A stretch of DNA of 36,429 nt from a virus. Position numbers and translations under genes: made by a program. The notes below the pieces were generated by a model that worked only from the letters and a program-made list of their open reading frames with translations, was not told the DNA's origin and did not search any database. The stretch is from positions 1 through 36,429 of the IMG/VR virus record IMGVR_UViG_3300033145_000240; one strand, written 5' to 3'. Positions 8,054-15,067 of the stretch are shown here, piece by piece (position 1 is the first letter of the stretch; the number at the start of each line of letters is the position of its first letter).

Positions 8054-9565
8054 ATGGCTTTAACTTTGACGATAGGAGGTAATAATTTTTTACCACAATA
8101 CAAAACCAATTCAGCGATCGTACAGGAGGTTTTGCAACATAGAGCTAATACTCTATCGTTAATGTTGACCAAAAAATCATTACAGAGCGCACCACAAGAG
8201 GGTGAGGAAATTATATTTAAAGACGGAGCTAGATATTTATTTGGTGGCTATGTAACAAAAATTGATCCCGCAGAAGTTGGCGAGGGTCAATTATTTGTTT
8301 ATACAATTACGGCCATGGATTATGTCTATATTTTGACAAATAAAAGTGCGCAACGTAGTTACTCAAATCAAACATTAAAATATATTGCAGAGGATTTATT
8401 AAGCGAGTATGTAGATAGTGGCTATAGTCTTACTACAACAGGAATTGAAACGGGACCAACTCTTGAAACAGTAGCATTTGATCATATGGATTTACGAACG
8501 GCTTTTGAAAAATTAGCAAAATTAACAGGTTATGAGTTTTGGATTAGCTATGACAAAGTTGTTAATTTTAAACCAAAAGATTTTGACGCCGCACCGGAGC
8601 AAATAACTGATATATCAGATAATTTTGAAAGTATTAGTATTCAGTATGATACATCACAGGTTAGAAACTCAATCGTAGTTAAAGGCGGTAGAGAGGAAAC
8701 GGCAGCCTATGACCAACAAACATTTGTGGCCAATGGTATAGCTCGTGAGTGGCTATTGCGTGAAAAACCAACTGCCATTGAATATATAAAATTAAATACT
8801 GTATCAAAAAACTTTGGTGAGGATCCAAACGATGATGAGGCTGGTAATGATTTTATGTTTGGCAAAGAGGAAAAATACATCAGAGAGGTTGGTACAACCA
8901 CAGTCGACACAGACGAAATTGAGGTTTCATATAAATACGAAGTGCCAATTATTACTTTATTGGCCAATGCCTCAAGTATTGCAACGATGAAAGCTATCGA
9001 GGGCGGTGACGGCATACACTCATATACTATTGTTAATGACCAAATAAAATCAAAAGCAGAGGCTAGAGATAGAGCGCAAAAAGAATTAGACGAATACGCC
9101 AACCCACTTGTCAATGCCTTTTTTAGTACCACGTCATTATTATTAGCTGCCGGGTCAATCTTTGCACCGGGTCAAGCACTAACTATCAATTTACCGTCAT
9201 GGGATATAAGCACCGATACAGAATATTTAATACAAGCCGTAACAATCGAAGTTTTGCAAGACGGGGCAACTATTTATTATAAATATACAGTAAGATTTGG
9301 CGGTAGAGTATTAGATACTTTAGCGTTTTTAGAAAGTTTAGCAATCAAAGAGGATTTGGCCACGACCAATGAAATTGACACCATTAAAGGTATTAGTGAA
9401 ATAATAAATATTACAGAAAATATTGAGCGTGACGCAAACTTACAATCAATAGCGGAAACAGTAACTATTGCCGAAGTGATAGATAAAACAAATTATACAC
9501 CACCATTTGAATATGGACCGGCCGGCTCGCCACAAGGTAAATGGAATAAAGCAGAGTGGGGCTAG
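8054..9565 (+). CDS. Tail hub protein (gpD / late control-like) with fibre-type repeats at its C-terminus
   Basis: This 503-residue protein follows the tape measure. The N-terminal ~380 residues have the pattern of gpD/gp27-like hub proteins: FKDGARYLFGGYVTKI, then SYSNQTLKYIAEDLLSEYV and later a VTIEVLQDG strand. The last ~75 residues contain two units (ISEIINITENI and IAETVTIAEVI) that look like the repeats of the tail fibre, and the protein ends GPAGSPQGKWNKAEWG. The stop is TAG. It probably forms the tail tip hub and may contact the fibre; the repeat link is my inference. Confidence 0.65.
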   Translation: MALTLTIGGNNFLPQYKTNSAIVQEVLQHRANTLSLMLTKKSLQSAPQEGEEIIFKDGARYLFGGYVTKIDPAEVGEGQLFVYTITAMDYVYILTNKSAQRSYSNQTLKYIAEDLLSEYVDSGYSLTTTGIETGPTLETVAFDHMDLRTAFEKLAKLTGYEFWISYDKVVNFKPKDFDAAPEQITDISDNFESISIQYDTSQVRNSIVVKGGREETAAYDQQTFVANGIAREWLLREKPTAIEYIKLNTVSKNFGEDPNDDEAGNDFMFGKEEKYIREVGTTTVDTDEIEVSYKYEVPIITLLANASSIATMKAIEGGDGIHSYTIVNDQIKSKAEARDRAQKELDEYANPLVNAFFSTTSLLLAAGSIFAPGQALTINLPSWDISTDTEYLIQAVTIEVLQDGATIYYKYTVRFGGRVLDTLAFLESLAIKEDLATTNEIDTIKGISEIINITENIERDANLQSIAETVTIAEVIDKTNYTPPFEYGPAGSPQGKWNKAEWG

Positions 9566-9582
9566 TCGAAAATATTAATTTT

Positions 9583-9591
9583 TGTTATAAT
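9583..9591 (+). promoter_or_regulatory. Possible extended -10 promoter before 9611
   Basis: TGT-TATAAT (9583-9591) forms an extended -10 element in the 45-base gap between the hub gene and the next gene. The -35 position (TAGTCG) is poor. A start near 9598 would leave a 13-base AT-rich leader before ATG 9611. Confidence 0.4.
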
Positions 9592-9610
9592 AAATATATA
9601 AATAAAAAAT

Positions 9611-10225
9611 ATGCAAAAAGACATACAACAAAAACTAAAAAATGCTGACATAAAAAAAAGCATTAAAACAAAGCTAAAAATAACTGGTCGTCATCTTTTT
9701 AGCTTTTATGACATGAGCAGCAAAAAAGCTCAAGAACTTGAAAAGAAAATCGAAAAGCACATCAATGCCCCAAGGTACCCTAAACATCGGGAGCATTATT
9801 TAGAAATGATAGCAGAGTTAAGACGGCTATTTTTAAAACGTGAGTATCTAGTTGAGAATATTGTCGTAACTGCCGGGCGAGCAGTATTGGCCGATAGATT
9901 GGCAAATGACACAACCTATACAGGTATTATTAATTATGGTGCAATAGGCACTGCAACACCAACAGTGGCTAATGGTGATACTGTACTCGATACAGAAGTC
10001 TTTAGAAAAGTTGTCGCCTCTCAAAGCACAACCGATAATGTAGCTTTTATTGATTTCTTTATTTCAAAATCAGATTGGGACGGTACAGCCAATGAGTTTG
10101 GCACATTTATTGACGGTACAGCCAGTGTCGATACTGGTCAAATGTTTACACATGCTTTGACAGGTGGTTGGACAAAATCAGCTAGTGAAAGTATGACCAT
10201 TGCTTGTCAATATACAATTACATAA
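9611..10225 (+). CDS. Predicted tail fibre/appendage protein, paralogue of 34827-35468
   Basis: This 204-residue protein has a charged N-terminal half (long Lys-rich helices up to about residue 90) and a beta-rich C-terminal domain beginning ENIVVTAGRAVLADRL and running through GAIGTATPTVANGDTVLDTEV. The same layout and order of motifs appears in the protein at 34827-35468, so the two are probably paralogues. It lies behind the tail hub gene, in the distal-tail region. Function is inferred as a fibre or appendage subunit. Confidence 0.5.
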   Translation: MQKDIQQKLKNADIKKSIKTKLKITGRHLFSFYDMSSKKAQELEKKIEKHINAPRYPKHREHYLEMIAELRRLFLKREYLVENIVVTAGRAVLADRLANDTTYTGIINYGAIGTATPTVANGDTVLDTEVFRKVVASQSTTDNVAFIDFFISKSDWDGTANEFGTFIDGTASVDTGQMFTHALTGGWTKSASESMTIACQYTIT

Positions 10226-10229
10226 AAAT

Positions 10230-10523
10230 ATGGCTACACAAGAAATTATAATAAAATTGATTTTTGATTATGACCCTGGGGAAAATAAAGGAATACCCGC
10301 TAATGTTTTTTTATTTCAATTATTAAATCGTTTGGATTATAAATACCCAATAAAAGAAATTGAATATAAAGGCAGAAAAATGACTGTTGGAGTTTTGAAT
10401 AAAATAAAAAATTTACCACTTAAAAAAGTTGATAGTATTGATAAAAAAGATTTACCAATAATTGATAAGGGTGACGTAACGCCGGCACCAAAATTTACAA
10501 GTAAGCGTAATTTAAGAAAATAA
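10230..10523 (+). CDS. Small hypothetical tail-region protein
   Basis: This 97-residue protein begins MATQEIIIKLIFDYDPGENK and ends in a basic tail. I take ATG 10230, which follows the previous stop by 4 bases with the usual AAAAATATG context, rather than a TTG at 10200 inside the upstream gene. It has predicted alternating strands and helix, and no motif that I recognise. It sits between two fibre-type genes and may be an attachment or chaperone protein. Confidence 0.5.
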   Translation: MATQEIIIKLIFDYDPGENKGIPANVFLFQLLNRLDYKYPIKEIEYKGRKMTVGVLNKIKNLPLKKVDSIDKKDLPIIDKGDVTPAPKFTSKRNLRK

Positions 10524-10532
10524 ATAATATTT

Positions 10533-11255
10533 ATGGCAATTGATACAGGATTATCATCATCAGATGTAGCAGCCGGGGGCGATGTATTAGCTACTCAATA
10601 TAATGATTTGAGGGACGATATATTATTAATGCGTCAAGACGCTCAAACAGCCGGGGAAACAATAGTCGGGGCAACTTTGCCAGTAGCTTGTTTTCTAAAT
10701 AATAGTGATGACGAGTGGTACGCTTGTGACGCAAACGATCAAACTAAACTTGAGTTTAAAGGTTTTGCTATAACAGACGGTACAGACGAAAATACTATCA
10801 CTATACAATTTCAAGGCGTAGTTGGAGGTTTTACAGGACTTACTAAAGGAGCCGTATATTACGTACAAGATGACCAGACAATTGGTACATCGGTTGGCAC
10901 GTATGAGGTTAGAGTTGGCATTGCAATGTCTACAACAGAGATATTGATTGATAAAGGTTATTCTGAATATATGGGATCTGCTGCTATTAGCACAAATGAG
11001 GGTTCGCCGACTGATAATCTTACAATTCCGACAGGTGCAAAAATGGTAATAGTATTAACGTCTCATAATGGAATAAAACAACCGCCAGTAATAGTATTTA
11101 AAGTTGGTGCTAGTAATTCAGATTCTATTAGAGCTTATGTGCCGGGTGTTACTGATTATACTCATCAAATTCAATGGGGTGCTACTTTAGATGTTACACA
11201 AGGAGGCATCACAGGTACGCATACAATGGTGGGTACAGCTTACTTTTATAGATAA
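10533..11255 (+). CDS. Predicted tail fibre / virion surface protein
   Basis: This 240-residue protein starts MAIDTGLSSSDVAAGGDVLATQYND, a pattern common at the start of fibre proteins of environmental phages. The middle (GLTKGAVYYVQDDQTIGT, then YEVRVGIAMSTTEI) is a small beta domain like that seen in DUF2190 and fibre proteins, where a 'state of use' motif precedes a G..VG.A strand. The C-terminal ~90 residues are beta-rich, ending HTMVGTAYFYR, and may be the exposed domain. It lies directly upstream of the holin. A structural role is likely; a ligand cannot be deduced. Confidence 0.55.
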   Translation: MAIDTGLSSSDVAAGGDVLATQYNDLRDDILLMRQDAQTAGETIVGATLPVACFLNNSDDEWYACDANDQTKLEFKGFAITDGTDENTITIQFQGVVGGFTGLTKGAVYYVQDDQTIGTSVGTYEVRVGIAMSTTEILIDKGYSEYMGSAAISTNEGSPTDNLTIPTGAKMVIVLTSHNGIKQPPVIVFKVGASNSDSIRAYVPGVTDYTHQIQWGATLDVTQGGITGTHTMVGTAYFYR

Positions 11256-11276
11256 TAATTAACAAAAATAAAAATC

Positions 11277-11744
11277 ATGTCTTTTATGAAATACTTTTGG
11301 GAAAAAATATTATTAACAATACCATTTGGTATGTTCGCACTAACACAACAAAATTATCTAGTTATTTGGGGTCTAATATTAATTATGATTATAGACACTA
11401 TTCTTGGACTTTGGGTTTCTATTAAACACGGAGTTTTTGCAAGCTATAAGCTAGGACGCATTGCAGCAAAAGTATCAAAGTATTTTTTAGCTATGTCTAG
11501 TGTATGGGTTTTATCAAGTGTTGAGCCAAACTTATTAGGTTGGACATTTCAAGGTCTTGGGGTATTTTTAATTTTAACAGAGGTATTTTCAAACTTTGAA
11601 AAATTAGCAATCCTTGGGCTTAAATTACCAACAAGATTTTTAGCCAAATTAAATAAAGATTTTCATAAATATTATTATGCTGACAAGAACGAGAGTGAGG
11701 CAGCATTAAAGCGAATATTGAATAAAAAACAGGCAGAGAGCTAA
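11277..11744 (+). CDS. Holin, phage_holin_4_1-like
   Basis: This 155-residue membrane protein has three hydrophobic segments at about residues 9-25, 28-45 and 65-98. It carries the family pattern IIDTILGLWVSIKHGVFASY followed by a K..KY helix, and ends in a charged tail. This matches the Bacillus phage phi29/Cp-1 type holin family (TcdE/holin 4). It should form the pore that triggers lysis. It sits two genes before the end of the late module and just upstream of the peptidase that is the lysin candidate. Confidence 0.75.
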   Translation: MSFMKYFWEKILLTIPFGMFALTQQNYLVIWGLILIMIIDTILGLWVSIKHGVFASYKLGRIAAKVSKYFLAMSSVWVLSSVEPNLLGWTFQGLGVFLILTEVFSNFEKLAILGLKLPTRFLAKLNKDFHKYYYADKNESEAALKRILNKKQAES

Positions 11745-11870
11745 AGGCTCAAAATTGCCCTATATCGAGCGCAAGACCCCAGAGGTATAAAGTATCAAAT
11801 ATGCCTCAAATCAATCAATTTGGTGGGGTTATGGCACAAAAACAAGCTATTTATTAGTAACAACAAAACT
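11745..11870 (+). other. 126-bp gap between holin and peptidase
   Basis: This gap has no good open frame. It contains a weak 6-bp inverted repeat (ACCCCA near 11777 / TGGGGT near 11824) and no clear promoter or U-tract. A TTG-initiated extension of the peptidase from 11820 is possible but less likely than ATG 11871. Confidence 0.4.
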
Positions 11871-12881
11871 ATGAGCGAGTACAAAGAAAAATTGATCGAA
11901 TTAGAGGGTGAATTACAGCACGGTCTTGAGGACGTAGATTTTAAGTATCAAAATACTGATTATGTTTATTCAGCTAGGACGCCGGATTTTGATTGGCATA
12001 TCGGTTATGATGTAGAGGAACAAATCGCCTCAAAAACAAATGATCCAGGATTTATTATTTACCCAAAAAATCAAGAACATACATTATCTTGTGGTGGCCA
12101 GGCCATAGCTAAATATGCCTCAAGTCGTTATGCTTTATTTGACGAGAGCAATCCAAGCTATATAGAGTTTTCAGCTAGAGACGCTTATTCACATAATGTT
12201 TTGCCAAGTGGTGGAGTTTATGCTTGGTCAATAATTTTGTGGGCTAAAAATAATGGTATCTTACCAGAGGAAAAATTGCCGTCTATACCAATGACCGAGG
12301 ACAATATGCGTGACAAAGGATTAGAGGAGGACGGATATACAGAGAGCTTTAAAATGCTAAGGCAATTAGTTAAGGCGGGAATTATACAAATTGTCTCAAA
12401 TAATATTGACGCAGTGGCCAAAGCAATACGAGATAATGGCGGAGTTGTATTTGCTCTTAGAGGCAATAATAATGGATCATGGTTTTCAACAAGACCAAAT
12501 CCACCCGAAAGTTATTTTAAAAGCGATTGGGGGCATTTGATGTATGCCGGTAAAGCAAAAATAAATAATGCTAAAAAAGAAATTGGAGGCTTACAATCTT
12601 GGGGTGATGTCGTTGGCGATAGAGGTTGGCAATGGTTTGGAGAAAATTGGTTTGGTACAAGTTTTATTCGGGCAATATTTACATGGTCCCCAGAAGTTGA
12701 AAAGATAGCTAATATAGAATTATATAAAGAGATTGACGCATACAGAAAATCTAATAATTTAAAGTGGTGGAAAACTGCAACTTGGGACGCAATAAAAACA
12801 AAGTTTAATACCGACATGTCACGTGGCAATTTCTATGACTGGCTACAATTAAAAAAATTAATTAAACAAGTAAATAACTAA
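11871..12881 (+). CDS. Papain-like (C1A-type) cysteine peptidase, candidate lysin
   Basis: This 336-residue protein shows the papain pattern. An oxyanion Gln at residue 68 lies exactly six residues before the nucleophile Cys74 (TLSCGGQA). The catalytic His222 sits in SDWGHLMYAGKA, and the third site, normally NSWG, is present as QSWGDVVGDRGW at residues 242-253, so the usual Asn is replaced by Gln. The C-terminal ~75 residues are helical and basic. No signal peptide is visible. The position directly after the holin suggests a role in lysis, with a peptide bond in the cell wall or surface layer as a possible substrate; it could also be a virion or processing protease. ATG 11871 was chosen over TTG 11820. 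Confidence 0.65.
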   Translation: MSEYKEKLIELEGELQHGLEDVDFKYQNTDYVYSARTPDFDWHIGYDVEEQIASKTNDPGFIIYPKNQEHTLSCGGQAIAKYASSRYALFDESNPSYIEFSARDAYSHNVLPSGGVYAWSIILWAKNNGILPEEKLPSIPMTEDNMRDKGLEEDGYTESFKMLRQLVKAGIIQIVSNNIDAVAKAIRDNGGVVFALRGNNNGSWFSTRPNPPESYFKSDWGHLMYAGKAKINNAKKEIGGLQSWGDVVGDRGWQWFGENWFGTSFIRAIFTWSPEVEKIANIELYKEIDAYRKSNNLKWWKTATWDAIKTKFNTDMSRGNFYDWLQLKKLIKQVNN

Positions 12882-12885
12882 AATT

Positions 12886-13062
12886 ATGTTTGACACAATT
12901 TTAAAAAGCGCAAGCAAAATTGTTTTCGTATTAATGACTTTAGCATTAGTAGGATTAACAGCATTTGGCAAAGTAGAGGCAAAAGATTTTGTAATGCTAA
13001 CAGCAATGGCGTTTACGTATTATTTTTCTAAAAATAATAGATCAAGCAGACCGTCAGTATAA
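12886..13062 (+). CDS. Small two-helix membrane protein, possible second holin or holin regulator
   Basis: This 58-residue protein has two hydrophobic stretches (about residues 12-28 and 34-47) separated by a charged turn, and a basic C-terminus (KNNRSSRPSV). The start is 5 bases after the peptidase stop and the protein is the last gene before a strong terminator. Its size, topology and lysis-cassette location fit a small holin or antiholin; no family-specific motif is seen. Confidence 0.55.
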   Translation: MFDTILKSASKIVFVLMTLALVGLTAFGKVEAKDFVMLTAMAFTYYFSKNNRSSRPSV

Positions 13063-13074
13063 AATAAAAATAAG

Positions 13075-13099
13075 GTGGCGAGATTACTTGCCACTTTTT
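13075..13099 (+). terminator. Strong intrinsic terminator of the late operon
   Basis: An eight-pair stem GTGGCGAG / CTTGCCAC (one G-U pair) with the tetraloop ATTA is followed by TTTTT. It lies 13 bases after the last lysis gene and is the first clear terminator after the late operon that starts at 26237. Confidence 0.85.
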
Positions 13100-13116
13100 A
13101 TTAGTTAAGATTTTAT

Positions 13117-13236
13117 ATGCGTATAATGCTTATCATATTAATTGCGTTACTTTTATTTTTAATACCAATCAGCATATTAAGTAATATGCCACCACCACAA
13201 CCAATAAGGCTTGACGGGTTAATTGGTCTTTGTTGA
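13117..13236 (+). CDS. Short hydrophobic peptide (possible small membrane protein)
   Basis: This 39-residue frame starts MRIMLIILIALLLFLIPISI and is followed by NMPPPQPIRLDGLIGLC and a TGA stop. One transmembrane helix with a short Pro-rich tail is predicted. It lies beyond the late terminator and overlaps the start of the structured region at 13236. A weak -10 (TATAAT, 13122-13127) lies inside it, so the frame may be fortuitous. Function unknown. Confidence 0.35.
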   Translation: MRIMLIILIALLLFLIPISILSNMPPPQPIRLDGLIGLC

Positions 13237-13358
13237 GCTTGTCGTTGGATATTTCAATTTAGTCCGGGGGCGATTAGCCTCGTGTAAGTTTTCAATGCTC
13301 ATGGTTTCTTACCGCTTAAAGGGAGTTTGGCTATTATTGGAATATCCAACAATAAGCT
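13236..13358 (+). ncRNA. Predicted structured RNA with long closing stem
   Basis: GTTGGATATT at 13244-13253 is an exact inverted repeat of AATATCCAAC at 13341-13350. The stem extends outward through a three-base internal segment to AGCTT (13236-13240) / AAGCT (13354-13358), giving about 17 pairs. Inside are a CGGGG-GC / GC-CTCG hairpin around 13265-13281 and GTAAG / CTTAC (about 13284-13312). A terminator hairpin with seven T follows at once. I see no good protein frame or known family. It could instead be a 3' UTR structure or part of a replication origin; no clear promoter precedes it. Confidence 0.5.
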
Positions 13359-13363
13359 ATAAA

Positions 13364-13387
13364 ACACCTATATTGGTGTATTTTTTT
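13364..13387 (+). terminator. Intrinsic terminator after the structured RNA
   Basis: ACACC / GGTGT (13364-13368 / 13375-13379) with a six-base loop is followed by ATTTTTTT. The stem is short (5 pairs), but the U-tract is strong. A run of A before the stem means it could also act on the other strand. Confidence 0.55.
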
Positions 13388-13391
13388 ACCC

Positions 13392-13400
13392 TGTGGATAA
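13392..13400 (-). promoter_or_regulatory. Exact DnaA-box match
   Basis: TGTGGATAA is the exact complement of the consensus DnaA box TTATCCACA. It lies just upstream of the promoter at 13407 and next to a structured, AT-rich region, so it may recruit host DnaA for replication or control the early promoter. It is a single box, and clusters are usual at origins, so this is tentative. Confidence 0.4.
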
Positions 13401-13406
13401 CAAGCC

Positions 13407-13435
13407 TTGACAAGAAATAACAACGGGTGTATACT
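13407..13435 (+). promoter_or_regulatory. Early promoter 1 (TTGACA-17-TATACT)
   Basis: TTGACA at 13407-13412 and TATACT at 13430-13435 are separated by 17 bases. The box lies in CCTTGACAAG, a palindrome around the -35 element, followed by AAATAACAACGG, which is also present at 15012 and 18136. The predicted start near 13442 leaves a 23-base leader before ATG 13465. The shared palindrome is a candidate operator. Confidence 0.85.
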
Positions 13436-13464
13436 TAATACATAATCAAATAACAAACAAAACC

Positions 13465-13539
13465 ATGAGCAACATAGATTACGATCAAGAGATAGAAAAA
13501 AGGGGACACCCAGAGAACTTTGAGGAAAGCGAGGATTAA
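13465..13539 (+). CDS. Short acidic peptide, first frame after early promoter 1
   Basis: This 24-residue frame begins MSNIDYDQEIEKRGHP and ends in EESED. It is the first ATG after the promoter at 13407 and has the usual ACAAAACCATGAGC start context shared with 15500 and 16066. It is too short to assign; it could be a real small protein or a leader peptide. Confidence 0.4.
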   Translation: MSNIDYDQEIEKRGHPENFEESED

Positions 13540-13557
13540 TAATTAATATAAAAAACT

Positions 13558-13902
13558 ATGAGTAGTGAAATCTTGACTAAAGAACAATTAAAAGAGTGGC
13601 AAAGATCACCACACAATATAGCTAATAGAGAAACAAATGGTATAGGTTGTGCTAGATTGATTGGTAAGTTTTTTGCTAACATGGCTACTATAAAACCAAT
13701 AGTAAAGATAATAATTAATAATAGAAATGTTACATCTAAAGAATTATCAAAAAAAGCATGTAGAGATAATATAAACTTTTTATTATCAAAACGAGGCGAA
13801 AAAGTATTACAAAGTTATTGTGATGTAGTAGAACAAGACTTTGAAAAAATAAAGGACGGAATAATAAAAATAAATAAAGAGTGGCTAGTTAGCTACAATT
13901 AA
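13558..13902 (+). CDS. Hypothetical early protein
   Basis: This 114-residue protein is helical and Lys-rich, beginning MSSEILTKEQLKEWQRSP, with Asn/Lys-rich middle segments and two Cys. No known motif is seen. It is the first substantial gene behind the strong early promoter at 13407, the place where phages often encode host-takeover proteins. Function unknown. Confidence 0.6.
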   Translation: MSSEILTKEQLKEWQRSPHNIANRETNGIGCARLIGKFFANMATIKPIVKIIINNRNVTSKELSKKACRDNINFLLSKRGEKVLQSYCDVVEQDFEKIKDGIIKINKEWLVSYN

Positions 13903-13926
13903 TTAATAAAAATAAAAACAAAAATT

Positions 13927-14457
13927 ATGAAAAACTTTAAATTACAAAAAATTAAACACCCCAAAAATGCCATGGGGGAGTTTATAAAAAAGTACAGCGT
14001 ACTTAACCAAATAACAGATTGTTTAGCTACAATAGGTATTGGTACATTTATTAGCGGCTTTATAATCTTTGGGGGCATGGTAGCTTATAATCAGCCGACC
14101 GAGGTACAAGAGCCATTGCCGACTGTAAACGTCGCAGAGGCTCAAATTATCAGCCAAGGCACTATTAGAGAAGTAACAATGTATAATGCCGGGGATCCAA
14201 ATCAGACAGATAGTAGCCCTTGTATTTCAGCTAACGGTGAGAACGTTTGCACGGCTATTGCCTTGGGCTATAAAAGATGTGCAGCAAACTTTGTGCCATT
14301 AGGTACTGATTTAATAATTGCTAACTATGGCGAGTGTAAAGTTACGGACCGCATGAATAGCCGTTATAAAAATAGAGTAGACATCGCAGTTAGCGCCGAT
14401 GAATACCAAAGAGCAGTAAACTTTGGAGTGCAAAACTTATTAGTAACAATAAAATAA
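13927..14457 (+). CDS. Membrane-anchored 3D / RlpA-like beta-barrel protein
   Basis: This 176-residue protein has a cytoplasmic basic N-terminus, one transmembrane helix at about residues 36-54 and an external domain from ~75. The domain shows the double-psi barrel features of the 3D/RlpA family: VTMYNAGDP, PLGTDLII, then GECKVTDRMNSRYKN with Asp141-Arg142 at the position of the conserved acid, and a final VDIAVS. Four Cys (99, 108, 118, 137) may pair. Relatives cut or bind peptidoglycan glycan strands. It lies in the early operon, not with the lysis genes, so a role in entry exclusion or wall remodelling is possible. Confidence 0.6.
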   Translation: MKNFKLQKIKHPKNAMGEFIKKYSVLNQITDCLATIGIGTFISGFIIFGGMVAYNQPTEVQEPLPTVNVAEAQIISQGTIREVTMYNAGDPNQTDSSPCISANGENVCTAIALGYKRCAANFVPLGTDLIIANYGECKVTDRMNSRYKNRVDIAVSADEYQRAVNFGVQNLLVTIK

Positions 14458-14458
14458 G

Positions 14459-14659
14459 ATGATACATTTTCATAGATACGATAAACCAAGAGTAATTGAA
14501 TATGTCGCCAAGTGTAATGGTGATGAAATTATGGAGGACGATATAAGATACAAACATCTAAAAATGGGTAAAAACGGAGTTAATACCCATGGGATTAGAA
14601 AAATAAAAAAATGTAAAATATGCGGTAAAATAAAAAGATTAGTTTTATGTGGCTATTAA
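14459..14659 (+). CDS. Small Cys-containing hypothetical protein
   Basis: This 66-residue protein starts 2 bases after the preceding gene's stop. It begins MIHFHRYDKPRVIEYVAKCN and has a CKICGK knuckle (Cys52, Cys55) plus Cys19 and Cys64, which could bind one zinc ion. Rich in Lys. It is probably a small nucleic-acid or protein-binding regulator; no family recognised. Confidence 0.5.
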   Translation: MIHFHRYDKPRVIEYVAKCNGDEIMEDDIRYKHLKMGKNGVNTHGIRKIKKCKICGKIKRLVLCGY

Positions 14660-14672
14660 TTAAAATAAATAA

Positions 14673-14780
14673 ATGGACGAGCAAACAATCATCAAAATAT
14701 TATTAATCTTTATGACAACAACTGCTTGTCTAGGATTTTTAGCCGGATTTTTAGCAGGACTTATTATTAACAAAATATAA
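14673..14780 (+). CDS. Single-pass small membrane protein
   Basis: This 35-residue frame has one transmembrane helix (residues ~7-32) containing a small-residue ladder, CLGFLAGFLAGL, that would support helix packing, and a short basic end. Start ATG 14673 has the usual AT-rich leader and the next ATG is 2 bases after its stop. Function unknown; candidates include a membrane toxin, an exclusion peptide or a holin-like protein. Confidence 0.45.
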   Translation: MDEQTIIKILLIFMTTTACLGFLAGFLAGLIINKI

Positions 14781-14781
14781 A

Positions 14782-15015
14782 ATGAATAAATATATTCAAA
14801 TTAAATTAGTTATCAATAGTAATAAAACTAATGTTTGGCAAGTCATAAATAAAAAAAGAAATACTATAATTGGTGTGATAAAATGGTATGGTGGATTTAG
14901 AAAATATTGTTTTTTCCCAGAGAGTGATATGATTTTTGATTGGGGTTGCTTGAGAGTAATAGCAGATTTTTGTAAAGAAAAAACAGAGGACCATTTATAT
15001 AATAATAAGGCTTGA
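14782..15015 (+). CDS. Small conserved-type phage protein (WYGGFRKYCFFP motif)
   Basis: This 77-residue protein contains IKWYGGFRKYCFFPE and DWGCLRVIADFCKE. This layout (strand, IKWY...RKYCF.P, then CL..I..F) is common in small hypothetical phage proteins of unknown function. The 3' end overlaps early promoter 2. I recognise the pattern but no function. Confidence 0.55.
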   Translation: MNKYIQIKLVINSNKTNVWQVINKKRNTIIGVIKWYGGFRKYCFFPESDMIFDWGCLRVIADFCKEKTEDHLYNNKA

Positions 15016-15040
15016 CAAGAAATAACAACGGGTATATACT
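15012..15040 (+). promoter_or_regulatory. Early promoter 2 (TTGACA-17-TATACT)
   Basis: TTGACA at 15012-15017 and TATACT at 15035-15040 are 17 bases apart. The CTTGACAAG palindrome and the spacer AAATAACAACGGG are the same as in early promoter 1. A start near 15047 leaves a ~21-base leader before the HTH gene at 15068. Confidence 0.85.
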
Positions 15041-15067
15041 ATAAATATAATTAATTAAAGCAAAGAA

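Noticed and set aside
10200-10229. TTG start for the small protein at 10230
   Set aside because: It lies inside the upstream gene; ATG 10230 has the AAAAATATG context.
11820-11870. TTG-started extension of the peptidase
   Set aside because: Adds 17 residues with no conserved features; ATG 11871 has the usual leader context of this genome.
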